Positions 36,470-46,475 of a DNA stretch of 64,000 nucleotides are shown here, piece after piece. Positions within the stretch are counted from its first letter, which is position 1; each line of letters opens with the position of its first letter. The translations under genes were made by a program, and so were the position numbers. The notes below the pieces were generated by a model. It saw only the letters and a list, made by a program, of their open reading frames with translations, searched no databases and was not told the origin of the DNA. This DNA is from RPQJ01 sp963846885 (GTDB lineage Bacteria > Pseudomonadota > Gammaproteobacteria > Steroidobacterales > Steroidobacteraceae), in NCBI GenBank assembly GCA_963846885.1, contig CAWJXS010000007.1, positions 62,001-126,000 on the forward strand, written 5' to 3'.

Positions 36470-37092
36470 GGCGAGCGGCTGCGGGTCAGGCTGGCTTCGA
36501 CCTGCGCAAGGCAGGGCTCACCGCGGGCGTCGACGAAGCGGGCCGCGGCCCACTCGCGGGTCCGGTCGTCGCGGCCGCGGTGATCCTCGACCGCAAGCGG
36601 CCCATCCGTGGCATCGCCGATTCCAAGGTGCTCGCCCCCGAGATGCGCGAAGAACTGGCCTTGCGCATCGAGACCCGTGCCATCGCCTGGGGCCTGGGCT
36701 GGGCCGATGCCTGCGAGGTCGACGCGATCAACATCCTGCAGGCGACGCTGCTCGCGATGCGCCGCGCGATGCTCGGCCTGCACTGCGCCCCGGCCCACGT
36801 GATCGTCGACGGCGACCGCTGCCCGAGCCTCGCCGGCCTGTCGCTCGACTGCACGATCGAGGCGGTGGTGGCGGGCGATTCGAGCGTGACTTGCGTCGGA
36901 GCTGCGTCGATCCTCGCCAAAGTGGCGCGAGATCGCTTCATGTGCGAGCTCGATGTGCGCTATCCGGGCTACGGCTTCGCGGGGCACAAGGGCTACGGCA
37001 CGCCGGAGCACCTGGCGGCTTTGCGTCGATTGGGGCCTTCCGCGGTGCACCGGCGGAGCTTTGCGCCGGTACAATCGTGTCTTCCCCGCTGA
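36466..37092 (+). CDS. rnhB: Ribonuclease HII
   Basis: RNase HII removes ribonucleotides from DNA. The 208 residues have GVDEAGRGPLAGPVV (Asp23, Glu24), VIVDGDRCPSL (third acidic residue) and the C-terminal HKGYGTPEHLAAL. I chose ATG 36466, overlapping the lpxB stop; the upstream in-frame ATG 36442 is less likely. dnaE follows after 19 bases. Confidence 0.95.
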   Translation: MRRAAAGQAGFDLRKAGLTAGVDEAGRGPLAGPVVAAAVILDRKRPIRGIADSKVLAPEMREELALRIETRAIAWGLGWADACEVDAINILQATLLAMRRAMLGLHCAPAHVIVDGDRCPSLAGLSLDCTIEAVVAGDSSVTCVGAASILAKVARDRFMCELDVRYPGYGFAGHKGYGTPEHLAALRRLGPSAVHRRSFAPVQSCLPR

Positions 37093-37111
37093 GTCGCCGC
37101 AGCCCGTCACC

Positions 37112-40100
37112 ATGGCCGTCCGGTTCGTCCATCTCCACGTCCATACCGAGTACTCGCTCGTCGACGGCGTCGTGCGCATCGAGAGCGAGAAGGCCGACGA
37201 CGGCAAGCTGCTGCGCGAAGGCCTGATCGACACGACGGTGCGCTTCGGGATGCCGGCCGTTGCGCTCACCGACCAGGCCAACCTGTTCGCGCTGGTCAAG
37301 TTCTACAAGACGGCCCAGTCGAAAGGGATCAAGCCGCTGATCGGCGTCGACGCGCTCGTGCGCGACGAGAACGAACGCAACGAGCCCTCGCGGCTCGTGC
37401 TGCTGTGCCAGGACGGTCGCGGCTACCTCAACCTCACGCGACTGGTCACCCGCAGCTATCTCGAAGGTCAGGGCAAGCACGGGCCGACGCTGCACCGGGC
37501 CTGGCTCGACCAAGACTCGACCCGCGGCCTGATCGCGCTTTCCGGCGCGCGGGAGGGCGACGTCGGCCGCGCGCTGGTCGGCAATCGCGAACCCGAGGCA
37601 CGTGCGGCGCTCGCGAGCTGGCTCGAACTGTTCGGCGACCGCTATTACCTCGAGCTGCAGCGCACTGGACGGCCAGGCGAGGAAGAGTGCATCACGGGTT
37701 CGCTGCAGCTGGCCGTGACCCACGGCGTCCCAGTCGTCGCGACCAACGACGTGCGCTTCCTGCGGCCCGACGATTTCGAGGCGCACGAGGCGCGAGTCTG
37801 CATCCACGAGGGGTCCCTGCTGGGCGACGCGGCGCGTCCGCGCCGCTACAGCGAAGAGCAGTACCTGCGCTCACCCGAGGAAATGGCACGGCTCTTTGCC
37901 GATCTGCCGGAGGCCCTCGACAATTCGGTCGAGATTGCCCGTCGGCTCAATCTCGAGATCAAGCTCGGCAAACCGTCCTTGCCGGCGTTCCCCGTGCCGG
38001 CGGGCCAGACCACCGAAGACCACCTGCGCGAAGAATCGAAACTCGGGCTCGAGAGTCGCTGGACTGCAATCGCCGCGCAGCTGGGCACGCACATCCCGCG
38101 CGACGATTACGCGAGCCGGCTCGTGCGCGAGCTCGACGTCATCTGCCAGATGGGTTTCGCCGGTTACTTCCTGATCGTGGCCGACTTCATCCGCTGGGCG
38201 CGCGCCAATGGCGTGCCGGTCGGTCCGGGTCGCGGCTCGGGCGCTGGTTCGCTCGTCGCCTATGCGCTCGGCATAACCGACCTGGATCCGCTGCACTACG
38301 ACCTGCTGTTCGAGCGGTTCCTGAATCCCGAACGCGTGTCCATGCCCGATTTCGACGTCGACTTCTGCATGGAAGGGCGCGACCGCGTCATCGACTACGT
38401 GGGCCAGCGGTACGGGCGCGATCGCGTGTCGCAGATCATCACCTACGGCACGATGGCAGCCAAGGCGGTCGTGCGCGACGTCGCCCGCGTGCAGGGCCTG
38501 AGCTACGGCTTCGCCGACAGCATCGCCAAGCTGATCCCGTTCGAGCTCGGCATCACGCTGGACGATGCGCTGGAAAAAGAAGACGAACTGCGCAAGCGGT
38601 ACAAGAACGAAGAGGACGTGCGCCAGCTGATCGACATGGCGCGCTCGCTCGAGGGGCTGGTCCGCAACGCCGGCACGCATGCGGGCGGCGTCGTGATCGC
38701 GCCCTCGGTGCTCACGGACTTCGCGCCGCTGTACTGCGAAGAGGGCAGCAGCAGCGTCGTCACGCAGTTCGACAAGGACGACGTCGAGGCGGCCGGCCTC
38801 GTCAAGTTCGACTTCCTGGGCCTGCGCACGCTCACCATCATCGACTGGGCGCTGAAGACCATCAACGCCCAGCGCGCGCAGCTGAACGAGCCGCCGCTCG
38901 ACATGTCCACGCTGCCGATGGACGACGCCCCGACGTACGCACTGCTGAAGCGCTGCGAGACGACGGCGGTGTTCCAGCTCGAATCGCGCGGCATGAAGGA
39001 CCTGATCAAGCGCCTGCAGCCCGACACGTTCGAGGACATCATCGCGCTGGTGGCGTTGTTCCGGCCGGGCCCGCTGCAATCGGGCATGGTGGACGACTTC
39101 ATCGACCGCAAGCACGGCCGCATCGGCGGCGGCATCGATTACCTGCACCCGGACCTCAAGCCCGTCCTGTTCCCGACGTACGGCGTGATCCTGTACCAGG
39201 AACAGGTCATGCAGATCGCGCAGGTGCTCGCCGGCTACACGCTCGGCGGCGCCGACCTGTTGCGGCGCGCGATGGGCAAGAAGAAAGCCGAGGAGATGGC
39301 GCAGCAGCGTTCGATCTTCGTCGAAGGGGCAGTCGCGCGCGGCGTGCCCGAGCCCAAGGCCGCCTCCATCTTCGACCTGATGGAGAAGTTCGCGGGCTAC
39401 GGCTTCAACAAGTCGCACTCGGCCGCGTACGCCGTGCTGTCGTATCACACGGCCTGGCTGAAGGCGCATTACCCCGCAGCGTTCATGGCAGCGGTGCTGT
39501 CGTCCGACATGGACAAGACCGACAAGGTCGTGACGCTCATCGACGAATGCAACCGCATGGGGCTCGCGGTCGAGCCGCCCGACGTCAATGCATCCCAGTA
39601 CATGTTCGCGATGTCGGGGCCGAAGTCGATCCGCTACGGCCTCGGCGCCATCAAGGGCGTGGGGCAGGCGGCCGTCGAGAACATGCTCGACGAGCGCAAT
39701 GCGCACGGGCCGTTCCGCGACCTGCGCGATCTCTGCCGCCGCCTCGACCTCAACAAGGTCAACCGTCGCGTGCTCGAGGCCCTGATCCGCTCGGGCGCGA
39801 TGGATTCGATGGGCGGCATGCGCTTCCGCTCGACCCTGATGCACCAGTTGCCATCGGCGATGCAGGCGGCCGAACAGACGACACGTGCCAAGGCTGCCGG
39901 CCAGGAAGACCTCTTCGGCCTTGTTTCCCGCCTCTCCCGCTTCAGCGGGAGAGGTCGCCCGCAGGGCGGGTGAGGGTGGCGTCGACGCAGGTGAGGCGCA
40001 AGCGCAGCCCAGGAAACCCTGCCGGAATGGGGCGAGGCCGTGCGGCTCGCAGGCGAGCGCGAAACGCTGGGCCTGTACCTCACCGGGCATCCCATCGCCG

Positions 40101-40738
40101 AGTACGAGCGCGAGCTGCGACCCATCACCAGCGGGCGCATCGCCGACGTCGGTGGCGCCAAGCCGGTCGGCGGCGGCGGGGGCGAGGAAAAAGGCCATAC
40201 CTGGCGGGGCCCGGGGCGCAGCGTCACCGTGGCCGGGCTGGTGCTCGAGATCCGCAAGCGCGGCAACCGCAACAGCTTCATCCTGGACGACCGCAGCGGC
40301 CGGCTCGAAGTCACGATGTTCGAAGACGTCTACCAGCAGTACCGCTCGGTCGTCACGAAGGACGCCATCCTCGTCGTCGAAGGCAGCCTGCGCTGGGACG
40401 ATTTCGTGGACGACTGGCGCATCGGCGCCAAGAAGATCATGGACGTCGACCAGGCACGCGAGCAGTTCGCCCGCAACCTGGTGTTGCGCTGGCCGACCGC
40501 CCGGGGCCGGAACGGGGACGCCAGCAAGCTGATCGCGGCCCTCGAACAGGCGCTGCAGCCGAGCAAGGGCGGCAAGTGCAACGTGGCTGTGCGTTTTGCC
40601 AACGAAGAGGCTGCGTCGATCCTGACGTTCGGCGAGCAGTGGAAAGTGCGGCCCTCGCGCGAGTTGATCGACCGCCTCGGATCGCTGGTCGGCCGGGAGG
40701 GTGTCGAGCTCTATTACGCCGCCAGGGACACCACCTGA
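37112..40738 (+). CDS. dnaE: DNA polymerase III alpha subunit, interrupted by a REP-like repeat with in-frame stops
   Basis: The replicative polymerase. ATG 37112 gives the PHP domain (FVHLHVHTEYSLVDG), the catalytic PDFDVDF (Asp413, Asp415, Asp417), finger and thumb segments and helix-hairpin-helix region up to the clamp-binding motif QEDLF (931-935). Then the frame enters a palindromic repeat and meets TGA at 39971-39973 and again at 39992-39994. The same frame resumes with AQETLPEWGEAVRLAGE and runs through the OB-fold and tau-binding end (GLYLTGHPIAEYERE) to 40738. The first part is 953 residues. A GTG at 40040 after GGGGCGAG could start a separate 232-residue C-terminal protein. Either the subunit is split, or paired sequence errors hide an open frame. 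Confidence 0.93.
39931..39977 (+). repeat. REP-like repeat inside dnaE
   Basis: CCTCTCCCGC, TTCA, GCGGGAGAGG (39931-39953), then GTCGCCCGCAGGGCGGGTGA and GGG, match the intergenic repeats at 1764, 2289, 57041 and 63632. It sits in the linker of dnaE and contributes the TGA at 39971. Confidence 0.85.
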
Positions 40739-40839
40739 CGCATCGACTGGCGGGCGGCTGCGGGACGAGCTTGCGAGCTTCACCGCATCCCATGTACAAC
40801 TCTTCCCGGCCGCAATAAGAACGAAGTCGGGAGGAACGC

Positions 40840-41301
40840 ATGGATATCGATGGCTGGCTCAAGGAGCAGCGCGTGCCGCGCGAGGCGTACCGCGTGGTGG
40901 CACTGCTGCCGCTCGTCTACGTGGCCTGGGCCGATGGCAAGCTGCAGAAGTCCGAACGTGACGTGATCCTGCGGATCGCGCGCGAGCGCGGCATGCTCGA
41001 CCACGGCGGCGAAGACGCCCTGTCACGCTGGCTGAGCGAGCCGCCGTCGAAACAGCAGCTCAAATCCGACCTTGCTGCCCTCAACGAACTCGCCCGCGGC
41101 AACCGCAGCATGAGCGAGGAGTTCGGCGCCGACGAGGAACAGCTGCTGCTCGCCTGGTGCCAGGACGTGGCCGATGCCGCGGGCGGTTTGCTCGGCCTGG
41201 GCAGGGCACGCACGGATGCCGAGACGGCAGCGCTCAAGACGATTGCGGGCGCGCTGGACATGCGCAACGCCCGGCAGTGGCGGGCCACGCTCAAGAGCTG
41301 A
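40840..41301 (+). CDS. TerB-family protein
   Basis: This 153-residue cytoplasmic protein has the TerB-like pattern YVAWADGKLQKSERDVILRIARERGM and a second acidic helix segment with DAETAALKTIAGALDM. TerB domains bind metal ions and occur in stress-response proteins; a specific function cannot be given. ATG 40840 follows GGGAGGA. It lies about 100 bases after dnaE and before the hairpin repeat F. The small gene at 15821 may be a distant relative. Confidence 0.7.
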   Translation: MDIDGWLKEQRVPREAYRVVALLPLVYVAWADGKLQKSERDVILRIARERGMLDHGGEDALSRWLSEPPSKQQLKSDLAALNELARGNRSMSEEFGADEEQLLLAWCQDVADAAGGLLGLGRARTDAETAALKTIAGALDMRNARQWRATLKS

Positions 41302-41376
41302 CGCAGAAATCTTGCGGCCGCCACTTGCGGCGTGCGAGTCGTCGCCGCGGCGACGATTCGCTCAGCCGCGGCCTGT

Positions 41377-41458
41377 CCAGCGTGCGGTCCGGGGTCCCGT
41401 CCCCGGCGACGTGTCTGCCTTGCCGGAGCCGGGGACGGGATCCCGGACTGCACGCTGG
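41377..41458 (+). repeat. Conserved-loop hairpin family, copy F
   Basis: Arms 41377-41407 and 41428-41458 (31 nt) pair at all positions except two G-T pairs, which would be wobble pairs in RNA. The loop GACGTGTCTGCCTTGCCGGA (41408-41427) keeps the core CGTGTCTGCCTT of copies C and E but differs at its 3' side. It lies between the TerB-family gene and accA on the same strand. Confidence 0.85.
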
Positions 41459-41540
41459 CACCGGCGCCGGGGCGACTCTCCTGCGCGGCGTGACTGGCCG
41501 CGATTTGCGCCGCTCGCAGGCGTCCGGCATCCTTCCCCCC

Positions 41541-42503
41541 ATGGCACTGAGTTTCCTCGAATTCGAGCAGCCGATCGCGGAGCTCGAGGCAAAGATCGAC
41601 GAGCTGCGTTTCGTCTCCTCCGACGCCGAAGTCAACATCGGCGAGGAGATCGCGCGGTTGCGCGCCAAGAGCCGGGCGCTCACCAACAGCATCTTCGCCA
41701 ATCTCACCCCGTGGCAGGTCGCGCAGCTCGCGCGCCACCCGCAGCGGCCGTACACGCTCGATTACGCGGTCTCGATCTTCGACGAGTTCCAGGAACTCCA
41801 TGGCGACCGCATGTACGCGGACGACCTGGCGATCGTCGGCGGGTTCGCGCGCCTCGCCGGGCGGCCGGTCATGCTGATCGGCCAGCAGAAAGGGCGCGAC
41901 ACCAAGGAGCGGGTGCGCCGCAACTACGGCATGCCCAAGCCCGAGGGCTATCGCAAGGCGCTGCGACTCATGAAGCTCGCGGAGCGCTTCCGCGTGCCGC
42001 TGATCACGCTGATCGACACGCCGGGAGCGTATCCGGGCGTCGGCTCGGAAGAACGCAACCAGAGCGAGGCGATCGCCCGCAACCTGTTCGAGATGTCGAC
42101 GCTGCGCGTGCCGGTCATCACCGCGGTGATCGGCGAGGGCGGTTCGGGCGGCGCGCTGGCGATCGGCGTGTGCGACCGCCTGCTGATGCTGCAGTACTCG
42201 ATCTACTCGGTGATCTCGCCGGAAGGTTGCGCATCCATTCTCTGGAAGAGCGCCGACAAGAAGGAACTGGCCGCCGACGCGATGGGCATCACGGCCGAGC
42301 GCCTCGACAAGCTTGGGCTCGTGGACGAAGTGCTGCGCGAGCCGCTCGGCGGCGCGCACCGCGATCCGCAGGCGATGTCGGATGCGCTCAAGGACGCACT
42401 GCTGCGCCACCTCGACCAGGTTTCGCAGTTGTCCGAGGACGCGCTGCTCGCGAGCCGCTACGAGCGCCTGCGCGGCCAGGGTGTCTACCGCGCGGTCAAT
42501 TGA
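41541..42503 (+). CDS. accA: Acetyl-CoA carboxylase carboxyltransferase alpha subunit
   Basis: AccA and AccD transfer carboxyl from biotin to acetyl-CoA, starting fatty acid synthesis. The 320 residues match the family: LSFLEFEQPIAELEAKIDEL, QQKGRDTKERVRRNYGMP, PLITLIDTPGAYPGVGSEER, EGGSGGALAIG. ATG 41541 is chosen by alignment to family starts although its ribosome site is weak. It follows hairpin repeat F. Confidence 0.96.
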   Translation: MALSFLEFEQPIAELEAKIDELRFVSSDAEVNIGEEIARLRAKSRALTNSIFANLTPWQVAQLARHPQRPYTLDYAVSIFDEFQELHGDRMYADDLAIVGGFARLAGRPVMLIGQQKGRDTKERVRRNYGMPKPEGYRKALRLMKLAERFRVPLITLIDTPGAYPGVGSEERNQSEAIARNLFEMSTLRVPVITAVIGEGGSGGALAIGVCDRLLMLQYSIYSVISPEGCASILWKSADKKELAADAMGITAERLDKLGLVDEVLREPLGGAHRDPQAMSDALKDALLRHLDQVSQLSEDALLASRYERLRGQGVYRAVN

Positions 42504-42547
42504 GCCGCGCCGCGCTTCGGCAGCGTCCGTGAGACTGGCGCGCAGCG

Positions 42548-43960
42548 GTGTTCACGCTTACCCGATTTGCCGCCAGCCTCGAGTCCATCCTCGCGGCTTT
42601 GCCGCCGTCCGCAGGTGAATCGCCGCCGCGACTGTGTGTCGCACTGAGCGGCGGGCTCGATTCCACGGTCTTGCTCGTTGCGCTCGCGCAGTTGGTTGCC
42701 ACCGGCAGCCTGCGCGCCCGCGTGCGTGCGCTCCACGTCGACCACGGGCTGCATCCGGACTCGGCCGCGTGGGCCGAGGCATGTCGCACGCTTGCGCGCG
42801 GGCACGGCATCGACCTCGCCACGGTCCGTGTCGAGGTGTCACGTGCAGCCGGCGCGAGCCCGGAGGCTGCCGCACGCGAGGCGCGCTACGCGGCGCTGGC
42901 AGCGGGGCTCGAACCCGGCGAGGTCCTGCTTACGGCACATCATGCCGACGACCAGCTCGAGACGATCCTGTTGCAGTGGCTGCGCGGGGGAGGGCTGCGT
43001 GCCCTGGCCGGCATGGCGCCAGTCGGTCCGTTCGGCGCCGCGTCGTGGCACGCGCGCCCGCTGCTCGAGTTTGCGCGCGACGATCTTGCGCGCTGGGCCG
43101 TCGCGCAGGAGCTGCGCTGGCAGACCGATCCATCGAATGCGGACCGCCGCTTCGATCGCAATTATCTGCGGCTGGCGGTGCTGCCAGCCCTGCGCGAGCG
43201 CTGGCCGGCCGCCGCCGCCACGGCAGGAAGGGTGGCGGAATTCGCGCGTGACGCGCTGGCTGCCGAGGCCGCCGGCGTGGACGCAGACCTGCCGCAGGTG
43301 CTCGCGGGTCGTGCGCTCGACCTGCGAGCGCTGCAGCGCTTGCCGGATCCCCGTCAGCGGGCGGTGCTCCGGGCCTGGCTTGCCGGGCTCGGCTTGCCCC
43401 CGGCTTCGGCGCGCACGCTGGCCGCGCTGCGCCACGACATGACGGTCGCTGCCTCCGATCGGGTTCCGGAGACGCGTTGGGCCGGAGCGGTCGTGCGGCG
43501 CTATCGCGGGCATCTGCACGCCGCGCCGGCCGCAGACGACGAAACGCCCTGCGCGGGGGCGTGGCCTGTGCTCCGGGGCGCGGCCTACGCGTGGACCGCA
43601 ACTTCGAGCCTGCGCCTGGTGGAAGACGTGGGCGCGGGCTTCAGTCGGGCCAGGCTGCCGGTCGAGGTGACCGTGCGGCAGCGCTCCGGCGGCGAGGCGT
43701 TCTTGCCTGCAGGCGGCACACATCGGCGGCCATTGCGCAAGTGGTTGCAGGAACACGACGTGCTGCCCTGGCGGCGCGAGCAGTTGCCGCTGCTGTGGAT
43801 CGGCGACGAGCTTGCAGCTGTGGCAGACCTGGGCGTTGCCGCGGCATTTGCGGCCCGACCCGACGAACCCTCGTGGCGCGTCGAGTGGGCCGGGCGAGGT
43901 GCGGTGACCACGGGCGACGTGCTCGCATCAAAGTGGCCAGTGCACCCCCCGATCCGGTAG
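42548..43960 (+). CDS. tilS: tRNA(Ile)-lysidine synthetase
   Basis: TilS converts C34 to lysidine in the CAU-anticodon isoleucine tRNA. The 470 residues have the PP-loop ALSGGLDSTVLL near residue 33, HHADDQLETILLQWLRGGG, and the C-terminal domain ending near the substrate-binding PLRKWLQEHDVLPWRRE. The start is GTG 42548, close to a weak ribosome site. It is in the common accA-tilS-pyrG order. Confidence 0.92.
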   Translation: MFTLTRFAASLESILAALPPSAGESPPRLCVALSGGLDSTVLLVALAQLVATGSLRARVRALHVDHGLHPDSAAWAEACRTLARGHGIDLATVRVEVSRAAGASPEAAAREARYAALAAGLEPGEVLLTAHHADDQLETILLQWLRGGGLRALAGMAPVGPFGAASWHARPLLEFARDDLARWAVAQELRWQTDPSNADRRFDRNYLRLAVLPALRERWPAAAATAGRVAEFARDALAAEAAGVDADLPQVLAGRALDLRALQRLPDPRQRAVLRAWLAGLGLPPASARTLAALRHDMTVAASDRVPETRWAGAVVRRYRGHLHAAPAADDETPCAGAWPVLRGAAYAWTATSSLRLVEDVGAGFSRARLPVEVTVRQRSGGEAFLPAGGTHRRPLRKWLQEHDVLPWRREQLPLLWIGDELAAVADLGVAAAFAARPDEPSWRVEWAGRGAVTTGDVLASKWPVHPPIR

Positions 43961-43968
43961 ACTGCGCT

Positions 43969-43991
43969 CCCGTCGTGCTTCATGCGACGGG
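43969..43991 (+). promoter_or_regulatory. Small hairpin over the pyrG ribosome-binding region
   Basis: CCCGTCG (43969-43975) pairs with CGACGGG (43985-43991) around a 9-nt loop. The right arm runs into GGGGA, the only purine-rich ribosome site before ATG 43999. The hairpin could limit pyrG translation. This is a sequence observation; no ligand or regulation is shown. Confidence 0.35.
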
Positions 43992-43998
43992 GACTCCA

Positions 43999-45648
43999 AT
44001 GACCAAATTCATCTGTGTGACCGGCGGTGTCGTTTCATCGCTGGGTAAAGGCATTGCTGCTGCCTCCCTCGCTGCCATCCTCGAGGCGCGGGGCCTCAAG
44101 ATCGCGATGGTCAAGCTCGACCCGTACATCAACGTCGACCCGGGCACGATGAGCCCGTTCCAGCACGGCGAAGTGTTCGTCACCGACGACGGCACCGAAA
44201 CCGACCTCGACCTGGGCCACTACGAGCGCTTCGTCCGCACGACCACGGGCCGCAACAGCAACTTCACCACCGGCCGCATCTACGAGCGCGTCATCGCCAA
44301 GGAACGCCGCGGCGACTACCTCGGCGCCACGGTGCAGGTCATCCCGCACATCACCGACGAGATCAAGCACTGCATCCGCATGGGCGCGGGCGACTCCGAC
44401 GTGTGCATGGTCGAGATCGGCGGCACCGTGGGCGACATCGAATCGCTGCCGTTCCTCGAGGCGATCCGCCAGCTGGGCGTCGAGCTCGGCCGCAACAACG
44501 TGCTCTACATGCACCTCACGCTGATTCCGTACATCGCGACCTCGGGCGAGATCAAGACCAAGCCCACGCAGCATTCGGTCAAGGAGCTGCGCTCGATCGG
44601 CATCCAGCCCGACCTGCTGCTGTGCCGTTGCCAGGATCCGCTGCCGTCCGAGCAGCGCCGCAAGATCGCGTTGTTCACCAACGTCGAGGAGCGCGCGGTG
44701 TTCTCGGCGGTCGATTCCGACGACATCTACAAGATCCCGTCGCTCCTGCACGAGCAGAAGCTCGACGAAATCGTCTGCGAAAAGTTCGGCCTGACGAACC
44801 TGCCGCCTGCCGACCTCAAGGAATGGCAGCAGGTCGTTGCCGCCAAGGCGAGCCCCGACCTCACGATCAACCTGGCGATGGTCGGCAAGTACGTCAACCT
44901 CAAGGACGCGTACATCTCGCTCAACGAGGCCCTGATCCACGCGGGATTGCGCACGCGCACGCGCGTCAACATCGAATTCATCGAAGCCACCGACATCGAA
45001 AAGCACGGCACCAAGGCGTTGGCCGGCATGGACGCGATCCTGGTCCCCGGCGGCTTCGGCGAGCGCGGCATCGAAGGCAAGATCGAAGCGGTGCGCTATG
45101 CCCGCGAGCACAAGGTGCCTTACCTCGGCATCTGCCTCGGCATGCAGCTTGCCATCATCGAGTACGCGCGCAACGTCGCCGGGCTCGAGGGCGCGCACAG
45201 CACCGAGTTCAACCGCGCCTCGCCGCACCCGGTCATCGCGCTGATCACCGAGTGGCAGGACCAGAAGGGCACTGTCGAGGCGCGTGACGAAACCTCGCAG
45301 ATCGGCGGCACGATGCGCCTCGGCGCGCAGGAGATCCGGATCTCGCACGGCTCGCTCGCGCACACCGTCTACGGCGCCGACTTGATCCGCGAGCGCCATC
45401 GTCACCGTTTCGAGTTCAACAACACGTACCTGCAGCGCCTGATGAACGCGGGCCTGCGGTTCTCGGGTTTCTCGCGCGACGGCCTGGTCGAGATCGTGGA
45501 GCTGCCGCAGCACCCGTTCTTCGTGGCCAGCCAGTACCACCCGGAATTTCGTTCGACGCCGCGTGACGGGCATCCGCTCTTCACCGGCTTCATCCGCGCC
45601 GCGCGCGAGCACAAGGCCGGCAAGCTGCCGGTGGCGGCGGGCGCATGA
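43999..45648 (+). CDS. pyrG: CTP synthase
   Basis: PyrG makes CTP from UTP, ATP and glutamine. The 549 residues start with TKFICVTGGVVSSLGKGI (amidoligase P-loop) and end with a class I glutamine amidotransferase domain, GICLGMQLA with Cys379 as in E. coli, and the His-Glu pair in SQYHPEF. It overlaps kdsA by four bases. A small hairpin lies over its ribosome site. Confidence 0.97.
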   Translation: MTKFICVTGGVVSSLGKGIAAASLAAILEARGLKIAMVKLDPYINVDPGTMSPFQHGEVFVTDDGTETDLDLGHYERFVRTTTGRNSNFTTGRIYERVIAKERRGDYLGATVQVIPHITDEIKHCIRMGAGDSDVCMVEIGGTVGDIESLPFLEAIRQLGVELGRNNVLYMHLTLIPYIATSGEIKTKPTQHSVKELRSIGIQPDLLLCRCQDPLPSEQRRKIALFTNVEERAVFSAVDSDDIYKIPSLLHEQKLDEIVCEKFGLTNLPPADLKEWQQVVAAKASPDLTINLAMVGKYVNLKDAYISLNEALIHAGLRTRTRVNIEFIEATDIEKHGTKALAGMDAILVPGGFGERGIEGKIEAVRYAREHKVPYLGICLGMQLAIIEYARNVAGLEGAHSTEFNRASPHPVIALITEWQDQKGTVEARDETSQIGGTMRLGAQEIRISHGSLAHTVYGADLIRERHRHRFEFNNTYLQRLMNAGLRFSGFSRDGLVEIVELPQHPFFVASQYHPEFRSTPRDGHPLFTGFIRAAREHKAGKLPVAAGA

Positions 45649-46475
45649 AGCTCTGCGGCTTCGAGGTCGGGCACGACCGTCCGTTTTTCCTGATCGCGGG
45701 TCCCTGCGTCGTCGAGAGCGAAGGCCTGGTGCTCGACATCGCGGGCCGGATGCAGGAGATCACCCGCGCGCTCGGCATCCCGTACATCTTCAAGGCGAGC
45801 TACGACAAGGCGAACCGGTCGTCCCGCAGCAGTTTCCGCGGGCCCGGCATCGAGGAAGGCCTGCGCATCCTGGCCGAGGTCAAGCGCCAGCTCGGCCTGC
45901 CCGTGCTGACTGACGTGCACGAAGACACCCCGCTGGCCGAGGTCGCCGCGGTGGTCGACGTGCTGCAGACGCCCGCATTCCTGTGCCGCCAGACCAACTT
46001 CATCGTCAACGCGTGCAGCCAGGGCAAGGCCGTCAACGTCAAGAAAGGCCAGTTCCTGTCGCCGTGGGAGATGAAGAACGTCATCGACAAGGCGCGTTCC
46101 ACCGGCAACACGCAGATTCTCGCCTGCGAGCGCGGCTTCTCCTTCGGTTACAACAACCTCGTCTCCGACATGCGCTCGCTCGCCGTGATGCGCGAGTACG
46201 CGCCGGTCGTGTTCGACGCGACGCATTCGGTGCAGTTGCCGGGCGGGCAGGGCAGCGCCTCGGGCGGGCAGCGCGAGTTCGTGCCCGTGCTGGCGCGTGC
46301 GGCCGTCGCTGTCGGCGTCGCCGGCGTCTTCATGGAAACCCACCCCGATCCGGCGAATGCGCTCTCGGACGGCCCCAATGCGTGGCCGCTCGATCGCATG
46401 CGTTCGCTGCTCGAGGTCATGCAGGAAATTGACCAGGCCGTGAAGCAGCGGCCCTTCGAGGAATCGACCCTATGA
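45645..46475 (+). CDS. kdsA: 3-deoxy-8-phosphooctulonate synthase
   Basis: KdsA condenses phosphoenolpyruvate and arabinose 5-phosphate to Kdo 8-phosphate for the lipopolysaccharide inner core. The 276 residues show IAGPCVVESEG, FKASYDKANRSSRSSFRGPG, LTDVHEDTPL and DATHSVQLPGGQG. ATG overlaps pyrG and its stop overlaps eno, so pyrG-kdsA-eno is one coupled unit. Confidence 0.96.
   Translation: MKLCGFEVGHDRPFFLIAGPCVVESEGLVLDIAGRMQEITRALGIPYIFKASYDKANRSSRSSFRGPGIEEGLRILAEVKRQLGLPVLTDVHEDTPLAEVAAVVDVLQTPAFLCRQTNFIVNACSQGKAVNVKKGQFLSPWEMKNVIDKARSTGNTQILACERGFSFGYNNLVSDMRSLAVMREYAPVVFDATHSVQLPGGQGSASGGQREFVPVLARAAVAVGVAGVFMETHPDPANALSDGPNAWPLDRMRSLLEVMQEIDQAVKQRPFEESTL

Noticed and set aside
39931..40003. 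Intein or intron in dnaE
   Set aside because: The inserted stretch is only about 70 bases, contains no splicing motifs and matches the intergenic REP-like repeats.
37405..40818. A 1137-codon open frame overlapping dnaE in another frame
   Set aside because: It is arginine/alanine-rich with no domain pattern, as expected for an out-of-frame read of GC-rich coding DNA, while dnaE motifs are in the other frame. It does matter as one of the frames that stay open across the REP-like repeat.
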